From NCBI RefSeq assembly GCF_001465875.1, contig NZ_LN901322.1, forward strand, positions 1-64,000: 64,000 nucleotides of DNA, written 5' to 3'. The notes beneath the pieces were generated by a model, which was not told the DNA's origin, searched no databases, and saw only the letters and a list, made by a program, of their open reading frames with translations. The stretch is from Legionella saoudiensis (GTDB lineage Bacteria > Pseudomonadota > Gammaproteobacteria > Legionellales > Legionellaceae). The position numbers and the translations under genes were made by a program. Positions 1 through 7,750 of this stretch are shown one piece after another; the stretch's first letter is position 1, and each line of letters starts with the position of its first letter.

Positions 1-366
1 GATTATTCTGCTTTGAGCCAGAGTCTTAGTGACTATATCGAAGCCAGCAATAAGGAATGGAGTTTTCATTATAATTTTTTAGGTATCATGTCTGTGGTTT
101 ACTGGCTAAATGATGCAATCTGGGGCACAAACTATTTTAATACTAAGAGCAGGGAAATTAAGGTAAGTGCTGCTACTCATTTAAAAAAAATGATTGATCA
201 TAAAGATTATGATTCAATCATCCTGAGCGAAGCTGAGGAAACTGCTCTCCGAAACGGTACCTTAGGTGATTTAATAAATAGCCATGGCGGCTTAGATACC
301 ATTATGCAATCCTTAAAGGCGAATAAGGATAACAACCACGTAACTACGATAACTACTAACTTTTAG
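1..366 (+). CDS. C-terminal part of an effector-like protein (5' end outside window)
   Basis: The reading frame is open from the first base of the window, so the gene starts upstream; the TTG at 13 is not a convincing start. The visible 121 residues end in TAA... at 364-366. The segment with KVSAATHLKKMID, LSEAEETALRNGTLG and LINSHGG resembles, from memory, a short C-terminal module (DUF5617-type) found at the ends of several Legionella Dot/Icm effectors. That match is recalled, not computed. No membrane segment or catalytic motif is visible. The protein's main domain must lie outside the window. Confidence 0.6.
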   Translation, partial: DYSALSQSLSDYIEASNKEWSFHYNFLGIMSVVYWLNDAIWGTNYFNTKSREIKVSAATHLKKMIDHKDYDSIILSEAEETALRNGTLGDLINSHGGLDTIMQSLKANKDNNHVTTITTNF

Positions 367-622
367 CCAGGTTTTGCTATCTCACCGTATTAAAATTTGT
401 CCAAGAGCCATTCTGCGCGCTTCTGGGTAAACAAATAGTGATTGAGCATAGAAATGTAGGGAGGAGGGGAGAAGGCTCAATCATGCTCAACCTGGATTCA
501 ATGATAGAGATAAGCGTATATCCGCATTCTTCATTGAAGTATTTATGAAAGTACAAAAAATTAAACTGAGTTCTTAGGATGTCACATGGATAGTTCTTGA
601 TGAACAATTCAAAGCTACTGTA

Positions 623-1075
623 ATTACTCATTTTGATTTGTCCGGTAATGAGCTTGGCTACACGAGTGGAGAAGAACTAATCGCCATTTTAAGAGTCCTC
701 AAAGATTCTGGCATCACCCATCTTGATTTGAGCCGGAATAACCTTGGACAAAAAACCGCAGAAGAGTTGGTATCCATATTGAGCTTCCTTAAAGAGCCTA
801 GTAGTATCACTCATCTTAATTTGGGATGGAATAGCCTTGCTCGAAAAACCGGGGAAGAGCTGGTATCCATATTGAGTTTCCTCAAAGACTCAGGCATCAC
901 GCATCTTAATTTGGGATGGAATGACTTTGGGCGAAAAACCGAAGCAGAACTGGTAGCCATCTTGGGCTCCCTTAAAGAGTCTAGCATCACGCATCTTGGT
1001 TTGGGATGGAATGGCCTTAGGCAAAAGACAGCAGCAGAGTTGACGAATATTTTTCAAGCAATACCTGAAAATATT
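623..1075 (+). repeat. Tandem 90-93 bp repeats encoding leucine-rich repeats
   Basis: Five head-to-tail units start at 623, 713, 806, 896 and 986; unit lengths are 90, 93, 90, 90 and about 90 bp. Units 2-4 are most alike at DNA level (shared GAAGAGTTGGTATCCATATT-type core), which suggests recent duplication. The first unit begins upstream of the first usable start codon. Confidence 0.8.
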
Positions 1076-1354
1076 GCAGCAGTGCCATTAATGCTTGAGG
1101 AATTACAGAATATGAGCTCAGAACAACGGCAAGCCATTCAAACTCGCTTGCCTAATGTCGAGCAAATTATTTCAGGTGATCAAAATACAGCGAATATGAA
1201 TGCTTATATCCGCCTTGGATTCATGGCGTCTGCACCATCTTTATTGAATACAGCCTCTTTCTTTGTCGCTAAGAATAACACTCTTTTCATGCTAGGAATT
1301 AAGGAAACACTCCCTCAAGAGTTAATAGAGCGTATCAATCAGTTTAGTGGTTAA
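638..1354 (+). CDS. Leucine-rich repeat protein, effector-like, start uncertain
   Basis: Five leucine-rich repeats of 30-31 residues fill the N-terminal 145 residues; each opens with ITHL(D/N)L and continues through (N/W)N-L--KT--EL--IL--LK. A helical region of about 90 residues without repeats follows (SEQRQAIQTRLP, QELIERINQF). LRR proteins of this pattern are common among Legionella translocated effectors and act by protein binding in the host. The only in-frame start is a TTG at 638, yet the first repeat already begins at 623 and the frame stays open back to a stop at 575 without ATG or GTG. The gene may therefore have lost its true 5' end. No convincing ribosome site precedes 638. Confidence 0.7.
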   Translation: MSGNELGYTSGEELIAILRVLKDSGITHLDLSRNNLGQKTAEELVSILSFLKEPSSITHLNLGWNSLARKTGEELVSILSFLKDSGITHLNLGWNDFGRKTEAELVAILGSLKESSITHLGLGWNGLRQKTAAELTNIFQAIPENIAAVPLMLEELQNMSSEQRQAIQTRLPNVEQIISGDQNTANMNAYIRLGFMASAPSLLNTASFFVAKNNTLFMLGIKETLPQELIERINQFSG

Positions 1355-1440
1355 GCAAATGAAGCAATTGTCTTGAATTAAAATTCAGGTGTAGTAGTTC
1401 ATACATGATCTGACAGTTGCCGTTTTTTTAGAAGTGTCTG

Positions 1441-1547
1441 TCAGGTCAAATTTAGTTTATAAATTTTTCCATCTAGATTTGTTTCAACCAAAGTTTGCAT
1501 TGGTGTTCTTCCGCAGCAAATTTTTCCTTGATGGGTGCGCTCATTAT
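1441..1547 (-). pseudogene. IS481/IS3-type transposase C-terminal remnant
   Basis: Read on the minus strand from 1547 the frame gives NERTHQGKICCGRTPMQTL and continues to a TGA at 1441-1443. The RTHQGK--CGRTPM-TL motif is the familiar C-terminal end of IS481/IS3-family DDE integrases. The fragment has no start and is cut off exactly where the IS6-type inverted repeat begins at 1548. An imperfect 11-bp inverted repeat just downstream (1407-1446 region, TGATCTGACAG / CTGTCAGGTCA) may be the remnant's terminal repeat. Confidence 0.75.
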
Positions 1548-1582
1548 GGCTCCGTTGCAAAAACGAACGATAGTTTATACTT
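1548..1582 (+). repeat. IS6-type left terminal inverted repeat
   Basis: Begins GGCTCCGTTGCAAAAACGAA. It differs at only two positions from the reverse complement of 2738-2772. It lies 28 bp upstream of the chimeric transposase start, as in IS6-family elements. Confidence 0.85.
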
Positions 1583-1610
1583 TAAATAAAACTATTGGAC
1601 GGGCTCCTAA

Positions 1611-2231
1611 ATGCGCTCAACGAAACCTACAGCCTTTAAATGGCGTCATTTTCATGGAGAAGTGATTTTACAGTGTGTTCGCTGGTACTGTAAATATGGA
1701 ATCAGTTATCGTGATCTGGAAGAAATGATGGCGGAGCGTGGCTTGGAAATTGACCATACAACCTTGTATCGCTGGGTTCAGCATGATGCTCCTGAATTAA
1801 AAAAGATGCTCACTATTCCTGGTATTGGCCCTATTTTAGCACTTATGATTTTATCTGAAACCGGTGATTTAAGGCGCTTCAGACATTACCGCCAGTTCCT
1901 TAAGTTCTGTGGGTTTGATTTATGCACCCATCAATCAGGTTATTTTCGTGGTCGCAGCAAAATATCTAAATATGGAAATAGCAAACTACGTTATGCTTTC
2001 TGGCTTGCAGCAACGGTGGCCATTAGAATGCGCGAAAATACATTTAGAAAAAAATTTGAGAATTACATTAAGCAGGATCCCAAAAACGATGATTTAAAAC
2101 GGAAAGGATATACTGCTGTTGCTGCCAAAATGGCTCGTGTAGTCTTTGGCATCATTAAAAATGAAACGAATTATCGATGTTACTATGAATCGGTAATACC
2201 CAGTGGAAGAATCCCCTCTGTAGGGCCGTAG
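1611..2231 (+). CDS. Chimeric transposase ORF: IS6 N-terminus fused to IS110 C-terminus
   Basis: Residues 1 to about 62 are the start of an IS6-family transposase (FKWRHFHGEVILQCVRWYCK, YGISYRDLEEMMAERG, DHTTLYRWVQ). From about residue 65 the sequence switches in frame to the C-terminal half of an IS110-family transposase (Transposase_20 domain: LTIPGIGPILALMILSETGD, FLKFCGFDL, SKYGNSKLR, AAKMARVVFGIIK). The IS6 DDE core and the IS110 N-terminal RuvC-like DEDD domain are both missing, so neither chemistry should be complete. The join is near 1795-1810. The start ATG is native to IS6 and sits just inside the left inverted repeat, so the ORF may still be transcribed. Confidence 0.85.
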   Translation: MRSTKPTAFKWRHFHGEVILQCVRWYCKYGISYRDLEEMMAERGLEIDHTTLYRWVQHDAPELKKMLTIPGIGPILALMILSETGDLRRFRHYRQFLKFCGFDLCTHQSGYFRGRSKISKYGNSKLRYAFWLAATVAIRMRENTFRKKFENYIKQDPKNDDLKRKGYTAVAAKMARVVFGIIKNETNYRCYYESVIPSGRIPSVGP

Positions 2232-2469
2232 AGGCTATTGACCTCGTAGATAATGTTTGGATCTTCCATTGGGATTTTATTTTGTTTTAAGTACAGTAAA
2301 GGTCTGGCATCTTGCTCTGGACCTTGTGTCACTATGGTTAAAAAATATTCCTATAAGAAATGGAAACCATTGGGTTTTGATGAGGTTAGCAGTAATACAT
2401 TTAAAAAATTAGCTTATTGAGCTAACGGGATCTGTTTTTCCAAAAAAATATTGACTCCAGAGTTAGTAC

Positions 2470-2737
2470 GTTGTCGCAACGTATCTGTCGCGGCTTACCA
2501 CGCCTTTCAATAATCTGATTCAGAGTTCTTACAACACGTTCTGCCGGCAAGGAAAAATCCACCTCGATAGCAAGACCTTCTCGATTGAAATCATCAAGTA
2601 CGTTTAATAAGCGATAAGACCGACCATTGTCTAGCTGATCGTGGATAAAATCCATCGACCAACACTCGTTGATTGCAGTCGGCTCTCTCAATGCTTCCGG
2701 CTTGTTCCTGATTAACCGCTTTTTTGGTTTTACCTGC
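2470..2737 (-). pseudogene. IS3-family integrase (orfB) fragment
   Basis: The minus-strand frame reads [48 protein letters not shown] and [14 protein letters not shown], the central rve (DDE) part of IS3-family transposases with two of the catalytic acidic positions (MDF, RCDN). The similarity stops at RCDN (2470), where GPE should follow, and at the right inverted repeat on the other side. It is therefore truncated at both ends. The frame happens to remain open from 2838 to 2422, but the flanking codons are not IS3-derived. Confidence 0.8.
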
Positions 2738-2772
2738 AAGTATAAACTATCATTCGTTTTTGCAATGGAGCC
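2738..2772 (-). repeat. IS6-type right terminal inverted repeat
   Basis: The reverse complement begins GGCTCCATTGCAAAAACGAA and matches the left repeat at 33 of 35 positions. It sits directly against an IS3 integrase fragment, not against an IS6 transposase 3' end. Confidence 0.85.
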
Positions 2773-2785
2773 TAATTGGGTTCCC

Positions 2786-2944
2786 CTAAAGCTCCCCTTT
2801 TTCATCCTTTTCTTTATTGCCCTTTTTATCAATGCCACCCTGTCTTTCTCCTCTTTTATCTGTTTCAGGCTCTAGCGGGTGGTTTTTCTCGGGTTTATTC
2901 GAATGACGATAAGATACGTTATCCTGCAAGTCTTTTCGGTCCAT
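2786..2944 (-). CDS. Small hydrophilic charged protein, 52 aa
   Basis: ATG at 2944 is preceded by AAGGAG seven bases upstream, a strong ribosome site, and the frame runs 52 codons to TAG. The product (begins [20 protein letters not shown]) is about half charged residues with no hydrophobic stretch, so it is likely a soluble, perhaps disordered, cytoplasmic protein. It contains PLEPE, a motif also seen in the 27-aa peptide at 34486. Its stop lies only 14 bp from the IS6 right repeat, so the element inserted next to, not into, the gene. Function unknown. Confidence 0.6.
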   Translation of the reverse strand: MDRKDLQDNVSYRHSNKPEKNHPLEPETDKRGERQGGIDKKGNKEKDEKGEL

Positions 2945-3107
2945 AATCGCTCCTTAAATATTAGTCTTATGTCCATACATTATTAGTATAGTTATAAATC
3001 ATTAACTGTACCTCTTCCCAGTGAAGGTTTCTCCTGCTATGGTGATTAAGATTTTTAATAATAGGAACACATAGGGATTTAAAGGATAAAATACATAAGG
3101 ATATGAG

Positions 3108-4478
3108 ATGCTTAATCCACGTGAAGTGAAGACTGCAGAAGATGCAAAACGCATTGTTGAAGAGAGGCAATTAAGTCATGTCAAAGTGGGTATTTTTGAT
3201 ATCGATGGCGTGATGCTTGGCAAATATATGAGTCGCAATAAGTTTTTTTCCGCTTTGGATAATGGCTTTGCTTTTTGTGATGTAGTTTTGGGCTGGGACA
3301 CAAAAGATAACCTTTATGATAATGTGGGTTATACGGGTTGGCATACGGGTTACCCTGATGCCAATGTACGTATTATTCCTTCCAGTTGCCGTGAATTAGT
3401 GGTCGAAGACAATCAATTGCTATTTCTGGCAGAATTTTCTGAAAAGGCTGAGGCGCTTTGCCCGCGCGCTGTGTTAAAGCGTGTTATTGAAAAAGCAAAG
3501 CATATGGGGTTTGATGTTTATGCCGCCCTGGAATATGAATTTTTCGTTTTTGATGAAACTTCTGAAAGTGTTCGTGCTAAGGGTTTTCGTAATTTAAAAA
3601 CGATCACGCCAGATAATTTTGGTTATTCAATTCTACGTAATACGGTTCATGCTGAATTTTATCATCAGATTTTACACATGAGTGAGGTAATGGATTTCCC
3701 TATCGAAGGGCTGCATACAGAAACAGGTCCCGGGGTAATTGAAGCAGCGATTGCCGTTGACTCTGCGATGAATGCAGGTGATAAGGCAGCCTTATTTAAA
3801 ACTTTTATGAAGATATTGGCCCAGCGTAACCAAAAAATGGCAACCTTCATGGCAAAATGGTCTATGGACTATCCTGGGCAAAGTGGCCATATTCATCTTT
3901 CCCTAAAGCATTTAGAAGGGCATTCCGCATTTTATGATCCTAAAAACGCTCATAATATGAGCAGAATTCAACGCCATTTCCTGGCTGGCCAACAAGCGTT
4001 AATGCCTGAGTTGCTCGCTATGTTTTCACCTACCATAAATAGTTATTCACGTTTAATTCCAGGCTATTGGGCACCTACCGATGCAACTTGGGGGGTAGAA
4101 AATCGAACTACGGCCTTACGCGTAATTCCTGGTAATGAAAAATCACAACGCATTGAATATCGTTTGGGCTCGGCCGATGCCAATCCTTATCTTGCTTTAG
4201 CTGCGGCAATCGGCTCAGGCTTATATGGAATTGAGCAAGAGATGGAACCTAGGGAAGAAGTTAAAGGAAATTCATACGCGCAGACTCATGATAAAGAATT
4301 GGCTTTACCACGGACCTTATGGGATGCAGCGCAAAACCTTAAGGCATCACGAGCGGCACATGCCTTATTCGGTGAAGACTTTGTGATTCATTTCGCAGCG
4401 ACTCGAGAATGGGAAGAACGTGAATTTCGAAGACACGTTACTGATTGGGAATTAGATCGTTATTTTGAAATTATTTAG
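3108..4478 (+). CDS. Glutamine synthetase-family gamma-glutamyl-amine ligase
   Basis: 456 residues of glutamine synthetase fold: N-terminal beta-grasp region (VKVGIFDIDGVMLGKYM), EYEFFV with metal-binding glutamates, PGQSGHIHLSL (the GxxHxHxS ATP/metal motif), VENRTTALRV and RIEYRLGSADANPYLALAA. It belongs with the GlnA-like/PuuA group that joins glutamate to an amine using ATP rather than with housekeeping GlnA: it lacks the Tyr adenylylation loop context and is the first gene of an operon with an aldehyde dehydrogenase, an Fe-alcohol dehydrogenase and an amidotransferase. The presence of an alcohol dehydrogenase points to an amino alcohol substrate such as ethanolamine; this is inference. 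The ATG at 3108 has AAGGA about 7 bases upstream; the next gene follows after 8 bp. Confidence 0.85.
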   Translation: MLNPREVKTAEDAKRIVEERQLSHVKVGIFDIDGVMLGKYMSRNKFFSALDNGFAFCDVVLGWDTKDNLYDNVGYTGWHTGYPDANVRIIPSSCRELVVEDNQLLFLAEFSEKAEALCPRAVLKRVIEKAKHMGFDVYAALEYEFFVFDETSESVRAKGFRNLKTITPDNFGYSILRNTVHAEFYHQILHMSEVMDFPIEGLHTETGPGVIEAAIAVDSAMNAGDKAALFKTFMKILAQRNQKMATFMAKWSMDYPGQSGHIHLSLKHLEGHSAFYDPKNAHNMSRIQRHFLAGQQALMPELLAMFSPTINSYSRLIPGYWAPTDATWGVENRTTALRVIPGNEKSQRIEYRLGSADANPYLALAAAIGSGLYGIEQEMEPREEVKGNSYAQTHDKELALPRTLWDAAQNLKASRAAHALFGEDFVIHFAATREWEEREFRRHVTDWELDRYFEII

Positions 4479-4486
4479 GAATAAAA

Positions 4487-5875
4487 ATGAAATTTAAAAC
4501 CTATTCTCCCATTGATAATTCGGTTTATGTAGAACGTGCTTTTGCAACCCAGAATGATATTAATTTAGCGCTCGAAAAAGCACAGTCAGCCCAAAAATTA
4601 TGGCGTCGTGCTTCTGTCGCAGAGCGTGCGGAATATTGCCAGGCCGCGGTAGATGTTATTGTGGCCAATAAAGAGGCGATTGCCTTGGAGTTAAGCTGGC
4701 AAATGGGACGACCCATTCGTTATACCCAAGGTGAAATTAACGGTTTTGAAGAACGGGCAAGATATATGATTGCTGCCGCAAAGACCGCGCTTGAGCCCAT
4801 TGTGCTCCCGGAAAAAGAAGGTTTTATTCGTTATATTAAACGAGAGCCTTTAGGTATTAACTTAGTTATCTCTCCTTGGAATTATCCATTTCTTACTACA
4901 GTTAATTCGGTGATTCCTGCAATTATGGCTGGCAATGCAGTATTGTTGAAATGCTCCGCGCAAACACCTTTGGTGGCAGAACGATTGGCCCATGGATTTA
5001 ATGAAGCTCGTTTACCCGAAGGCGTTTTTCAATATTTGCATCTGAATCATGCTGACACAGAACAATTAATTCGTTCCACACACATCAACGCGGTTGCATT
5101 TACCGGATCGGTTGCGGGTGGGGCAATGATTGAGCGTGCCGCTGCAGGTCGTTTTATTCATATAGGCTTAGAGCTTGGGGGTAAAGATCCTGCTTACGTG
5201 CGTGCTGATGCGGATCTGCGTCATGCAGTAGAAACAGTGATGGATGGCGCTTTTTTTAATTCGGGACAATCATGTTGTGGTATCGAGCGTGTTTATGTAC
5301 ATCAGGATATATACGATGAGTTTTTGGCTCAATCGGTGCAATTTGTAAAGCAATATCGCTTAGGGCGCTCTGATGATCCGGAAACAACCTTAGGCCCTAT
5401 GATTCGTGCTGAAGCTGCCGACTTTGTGCGTGGTCAAATTAAAGAGGCCGTAGCGCAGGGAGCAGTTGCCCAGATTGATAGTAAGGATTTTGCTTTAGAT
5501 CAACCAGGCTCTGCCTATTTAGCCCCCCAAATATTAACCGAAGTCACGCATCAGATGCGGGTGATGAATGAAGAAACGTTTGGTCCCGTAGTTGGTATCA
5601 TGAAGGTCAAAAATGATGAAGAAGCGATTGCTTTAATGAATGATAGTGAATATGGATTGACTGCAGCCGTATTTACCCAAGATATTGAGCGAGGCGTTGC
5701 TCTCGGGGAGCAATTACAGACCGGTACTTTTTTCATTAACCGCTGTGATTATTTAGATCCCGCTCTGGCATGGACGGGAATAAAAAACTCTGGAAGAGGC
5801 TGCACTTTGTCTTCTGTCGGTTATGAATCCTTAACACGACCAAAGTCATTTCATATTAAAAAATTAGGAATTTAA
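4487..5875 (+). CDS. NAD(P)-dependent aldehyde dehydrogenase
   Basis: 462-residue ALDH superfamily enzyme. Visible motifs are SPWNYPFLTT (cofactor/backbone), FTGSVAGG (nucleotide binding), LELGGKDP with general base Glu229, and FNSGQSCCG with nucleophile Cys263. It lies 8 bp after the ligase gene and 2 bp before the alcohol dehydrogenase gene, so all are probably translated from one mRNA. In the proposed pathway it would oxidise the gamma-glutamyl amino-aldehyde formed by the next enzyme to the matching acid. Substrate identity rests on the operon, not on the ALDH sequence itself. Confidence 0.9.
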   Translation: MKFKTYSPIDNSVYVERAFATQNDINLALEKAQSAQKLWRRASVAERAEYCQAAVDVIVANKEAIALELSWQMGRPIRYTQGEINGFEERARYMIAAAKTALEPIVLPEKEGFIRYIKREPLGINLVISPWNYPFLTTVNSVIPAIMAGNAVLLKCSAQTPLVAERLAHGFNEARLPEGVFQYLHLNHADTEQLIRSTHINAVAFTGSVAGGAMIERAAAGRFIHIGLELGGKDPAYVRADADLRHAVETVMDGAFFNSGQSCCGIERVYVHQDIYDEFLAQSVQFVKQYRLGRSDDPETTLGPMIRAEAADFVRGQIKEAVAQGAVAQIDSKDFALDQPGSAYLAPQILTEVTHQMRVMNEETFGPVVGIMKVKNDEEAIALMNDSEYGLTAAVFTQDIERGVALGEQLQTGTFFINRCDYLDPALAWTGIKNSGRGCTLSSVGYESLTRPKSFHIKKLGI

Positions 5876-5877
5876 AG

Positions 5878-7029
5878 ATGCTGAAAGCCAATTGGAATTA
5901 TCCCACAAAAATTCGTGTGGGCAAGGGACGACTAAATGAACTACCGATCGCCTGTATTGAGCTTGGCATGAGGGCTCCATTATTGGTCACTGACCCTGGC
6001 TTAGCCAATTCAGTATTGGTAGAAAACACCTTGGCATTGATGCACGAAGCGGGGATAAAAACCTCAGTTTTTTGCCACATTAAAGCAAATCCTACTGGAA
6101 AGCAGGTCATGGATGGCGTTGGTGCTTATTGTCAGGGAGCTCATGATGGGGTGATTGCTTTTGGTGGCGGCTCAGCCCTTGATGCAGGTAAAGCGATTGC
6201 GTTAATGGTGGGGCAACAGCATTCTTTATGGGATTTTGAGGATGTGGGTGATAATTGGCTGCGCGTGAATGTGGATGCAATGGCACCAGTTATTGCCATA
6301 CCAACGACTGCGGGTACTGGTTCGGAAGTAGGGCGGGCTTCGGTTATTACTGATACAAAACAGCAAATAAAAAAAATAATTTTTCATCCAAACATGCTAC
6401 CTTCTTTAGTTATTCTTGATCCCGAACTTACAGTAGGTTTGCCAAAACCGATTACGGCAGCTACGGGAATGGATGCATTATCTCATTGCCTAGAAGCCTA
6501 TTGTGCTCTTGGTTATCATCCTATGGCGGAAGGTATTGCTTTAGAAGGGATTCGGTTAATTAAAGAAAATTTATTAGTGGCTTATCATGAAGGGACTAAT
6601 ATAACTGCACGCACAAATATGTTGGTTGCATCCTCTATGGGAGCAACGGCTTTCCAACGTGGCTTAGGAGCAATGCACGCATTAGCCCACCCTTTAGGCG
6701 CATTATATGATGCCCATCATGGCCGTCTTAATGCTATTTTAATGCCCTATGTATTACATGCTAATCGGTCTGCGATTGAAGAAAGAATAGACCGCTTGGC
6801 TCGTTATTTGTCTCTTGATAATGGATTCGAAGGGTTTTTAGAATGGGTTCTTCAGATGCGTTTGGAGTTGGGAATAGAATCAACCTTAACTGAAATTGGT
6901 ATTGATACTTTACAAATTGATCGGCTCGCTACCATGGCTACAGAAGATGCTGCAGCAGGGTCAAATCCTATAGTATTTACGCAACAGCAATACAAAGATA
7001 TTCTGTATTCAGCATGTAACGGACTGTAA
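5878..7029 (+). CDS. Iron-type (group III) alcohol dehydrogenase
   Basis: 383 residues with the group III metal-dependent ADH signature: GGGSALDAGK for NAD(P) binding, IPTTAGTGSEVGRASV, metal ligands in GMDALSHCLEAY (Asp and His), and further histidines in MHALAHPLG and AHHGRLNAI. Length matches the family. It oxidises a primary alcohol to an aldehyde. Placement between the aldehyde dehydrogenase (2 bp upstream) and the amidotransferase (7 bp downstream) suggests that it acts on a gamma-glutamylated amino alcohol. Alternatively it could detoxify an aldehyde by reduction, as such enzymes are reversible. Confidence 0.9.
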   Translation: MLKANWNYPTKIRVGKGRLNELPIACIELGMRAPLLVTDPGLANSVLVENTLALMHEAGIKTSVFCHIKANPTGKQVMDGVGAYCQGAHDGVIAFGGGSALDAGKAIALMVGQQHSLWDFEDVGDNWLRVNVDAMAPVIAIPTTAGTGSEVGRASVITDTKQQIKKIIFHPNMLPSLVILDPELTVGLPKPITAATGMDALSHCLEAYCALGYHPMAEGIALEGIRLIKENLLVAYHEGTNITARTNMLVASSMGATAFQRGLGAMHALAHPLGALYDAHHGRLNAILMPYVLHANRSAIEERIDRLARYLSLDNGFEGFLEWVLQMRLELGIESTLTEIGIDTLQIDRLATMATEDAAAGSNPIVFTQQQYKDILYSACNGL

Positions 7030-7036
7030 GGTATTT

Positions 7037-7750
7037 ATGAATCTTGGGATTTTAAATTGTGATCGAGTGGGTGAGGTCTTTGCCGTACATTATGGACAAT
7101 ATCCAGATATGTTCGCTAGGCTCTTTCAATCTATTGCTCCCAAGATGACATTTACTGTATTTAACGCAATGGAAGGAGAACTGCCAAAGGATGTCCATGC
7201 GGCAGATGCTTATTTAATTACAGGAAGCAAGTACGGCGTGAATGATGGCTTTCCTTGGATAGCCGCTCTGGAAGAGTTTGTGCGTGTTTTACATACAGCA
7301 TCAAAAAAAGTAATTGGTATCTGTTTTGGGCATCAACTTATCGCTAAGGCTTTAGGAGGAAAAGTAATTAAATCTCCTAAGGGCTGGGGTATTGGGGTGT
7401 TACAAAATCAAATCGTACAAGCTAAAGAGTGGATGCATCCGGCCAAATCTTATTTTAATTTACTCGCAAGCCATCAGGATCAAGTAGTCATTCTTCCACC
7501 GGGAGCGCAATTGTTAGCAAGTAGTGCATTCTGTCCAAATAACATGATGCAAATAGGGAAGACCATGCTCAGTTTACAAGGACATCCAGAGTTTACTAAG
7601 GCTTATGCTAAAGATGTAATGCAATCGCGTAAAAATATTCTTGAGAAGGAAGTGCTTGCGCAAGGATTGAACTCTTTAGAGCTAGAGCACGAACATACGC
7701 TTATAGCCCAGTGGCTCCTGCATTTTTTAGCACAAGAAGAGGCTGTTTAA
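7037..7750 (+). CDS. Class I glutamine amidotransferase, probable gamma-glutamyl amide hydrolase
   Basis: 237 residues of the GMP-synthase-like GATase1 fold with the catalytic triad visible: nucleophile Cys96 in GICFGHQ and the HPE motif in LQGHPEF. Enzymes of this group hydrolyse gamma-glutamyl amides; in the PuuABCD-type scheme the last step is release of glutamate from the oxidised product. It is the final gene of the four-gene operon (7 bp after the alcohol dehydrogenase). The stop codon overlaps tail-to-tail with the stop of the convergent minus-strand gene (shared TTAA at 7747-7750), leaving no room for a terminator between them. Confidence 0.85.
   Translation: MNLGILNCDRVGEVFAVHYGQYPDMFARLFQSIAPKMTFTVFNAMEGELPKDVHAADAYLITGSKYGVNDGFPWIAALEEFVRVLHTASKKVIGICFGHQLIAKALGGKVIKSPKGWGIGVLQNQIVQAKEWMHPAKSYFNLLASHQDQVVILPPGAQLLASSAFCPNNMMQIGKTMLSLQGHPEFTKAYAKDVMQSRKNILEKEVLAQGLNSLELEHEHTLIAQWLLHFLAQEEAV

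Larger units (their letters stand above)
1548..2772. mobile_element. Composite IS6-type element with foreign IS fragments inside
   Basis: A 1,225-bp segment is bounded by 35-bp inverted repeats that agree at 33 of 35 positions and begin with GGCTCCRTTGCAAAAACGA, an IS6-family terminal sequence. The interior is not an intact IS6 transposase: it holds the IS6 5' end fused in frame to an IS110 3' end (plus strand) and an IS3-type integrase fragment (minus strand). Bases 2232-2469 between them contain no recognisable gene. The 8 bases outside the two ends (CTCATTAT and TAATTGGG) do not match, so there is no target-site duplication; the structure looks like the product of several insertions and deletions rather than one transposition. 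Confidence 0.75.

Noticed and set aside
377-631. 84-codon minus-strand open frame between the first two genes
   Set aside because: No ribosome site, unremarkable composition, and it overlaps the start of the LRR repeats; no family resemblance on either strand.
2335-2421. 28-codon frame beginning MVKKYSYKKWKPLG inside the IS composite
   Set aside because: Could be part of another transposase, but it is too short to identify and lacks a ribosome site.
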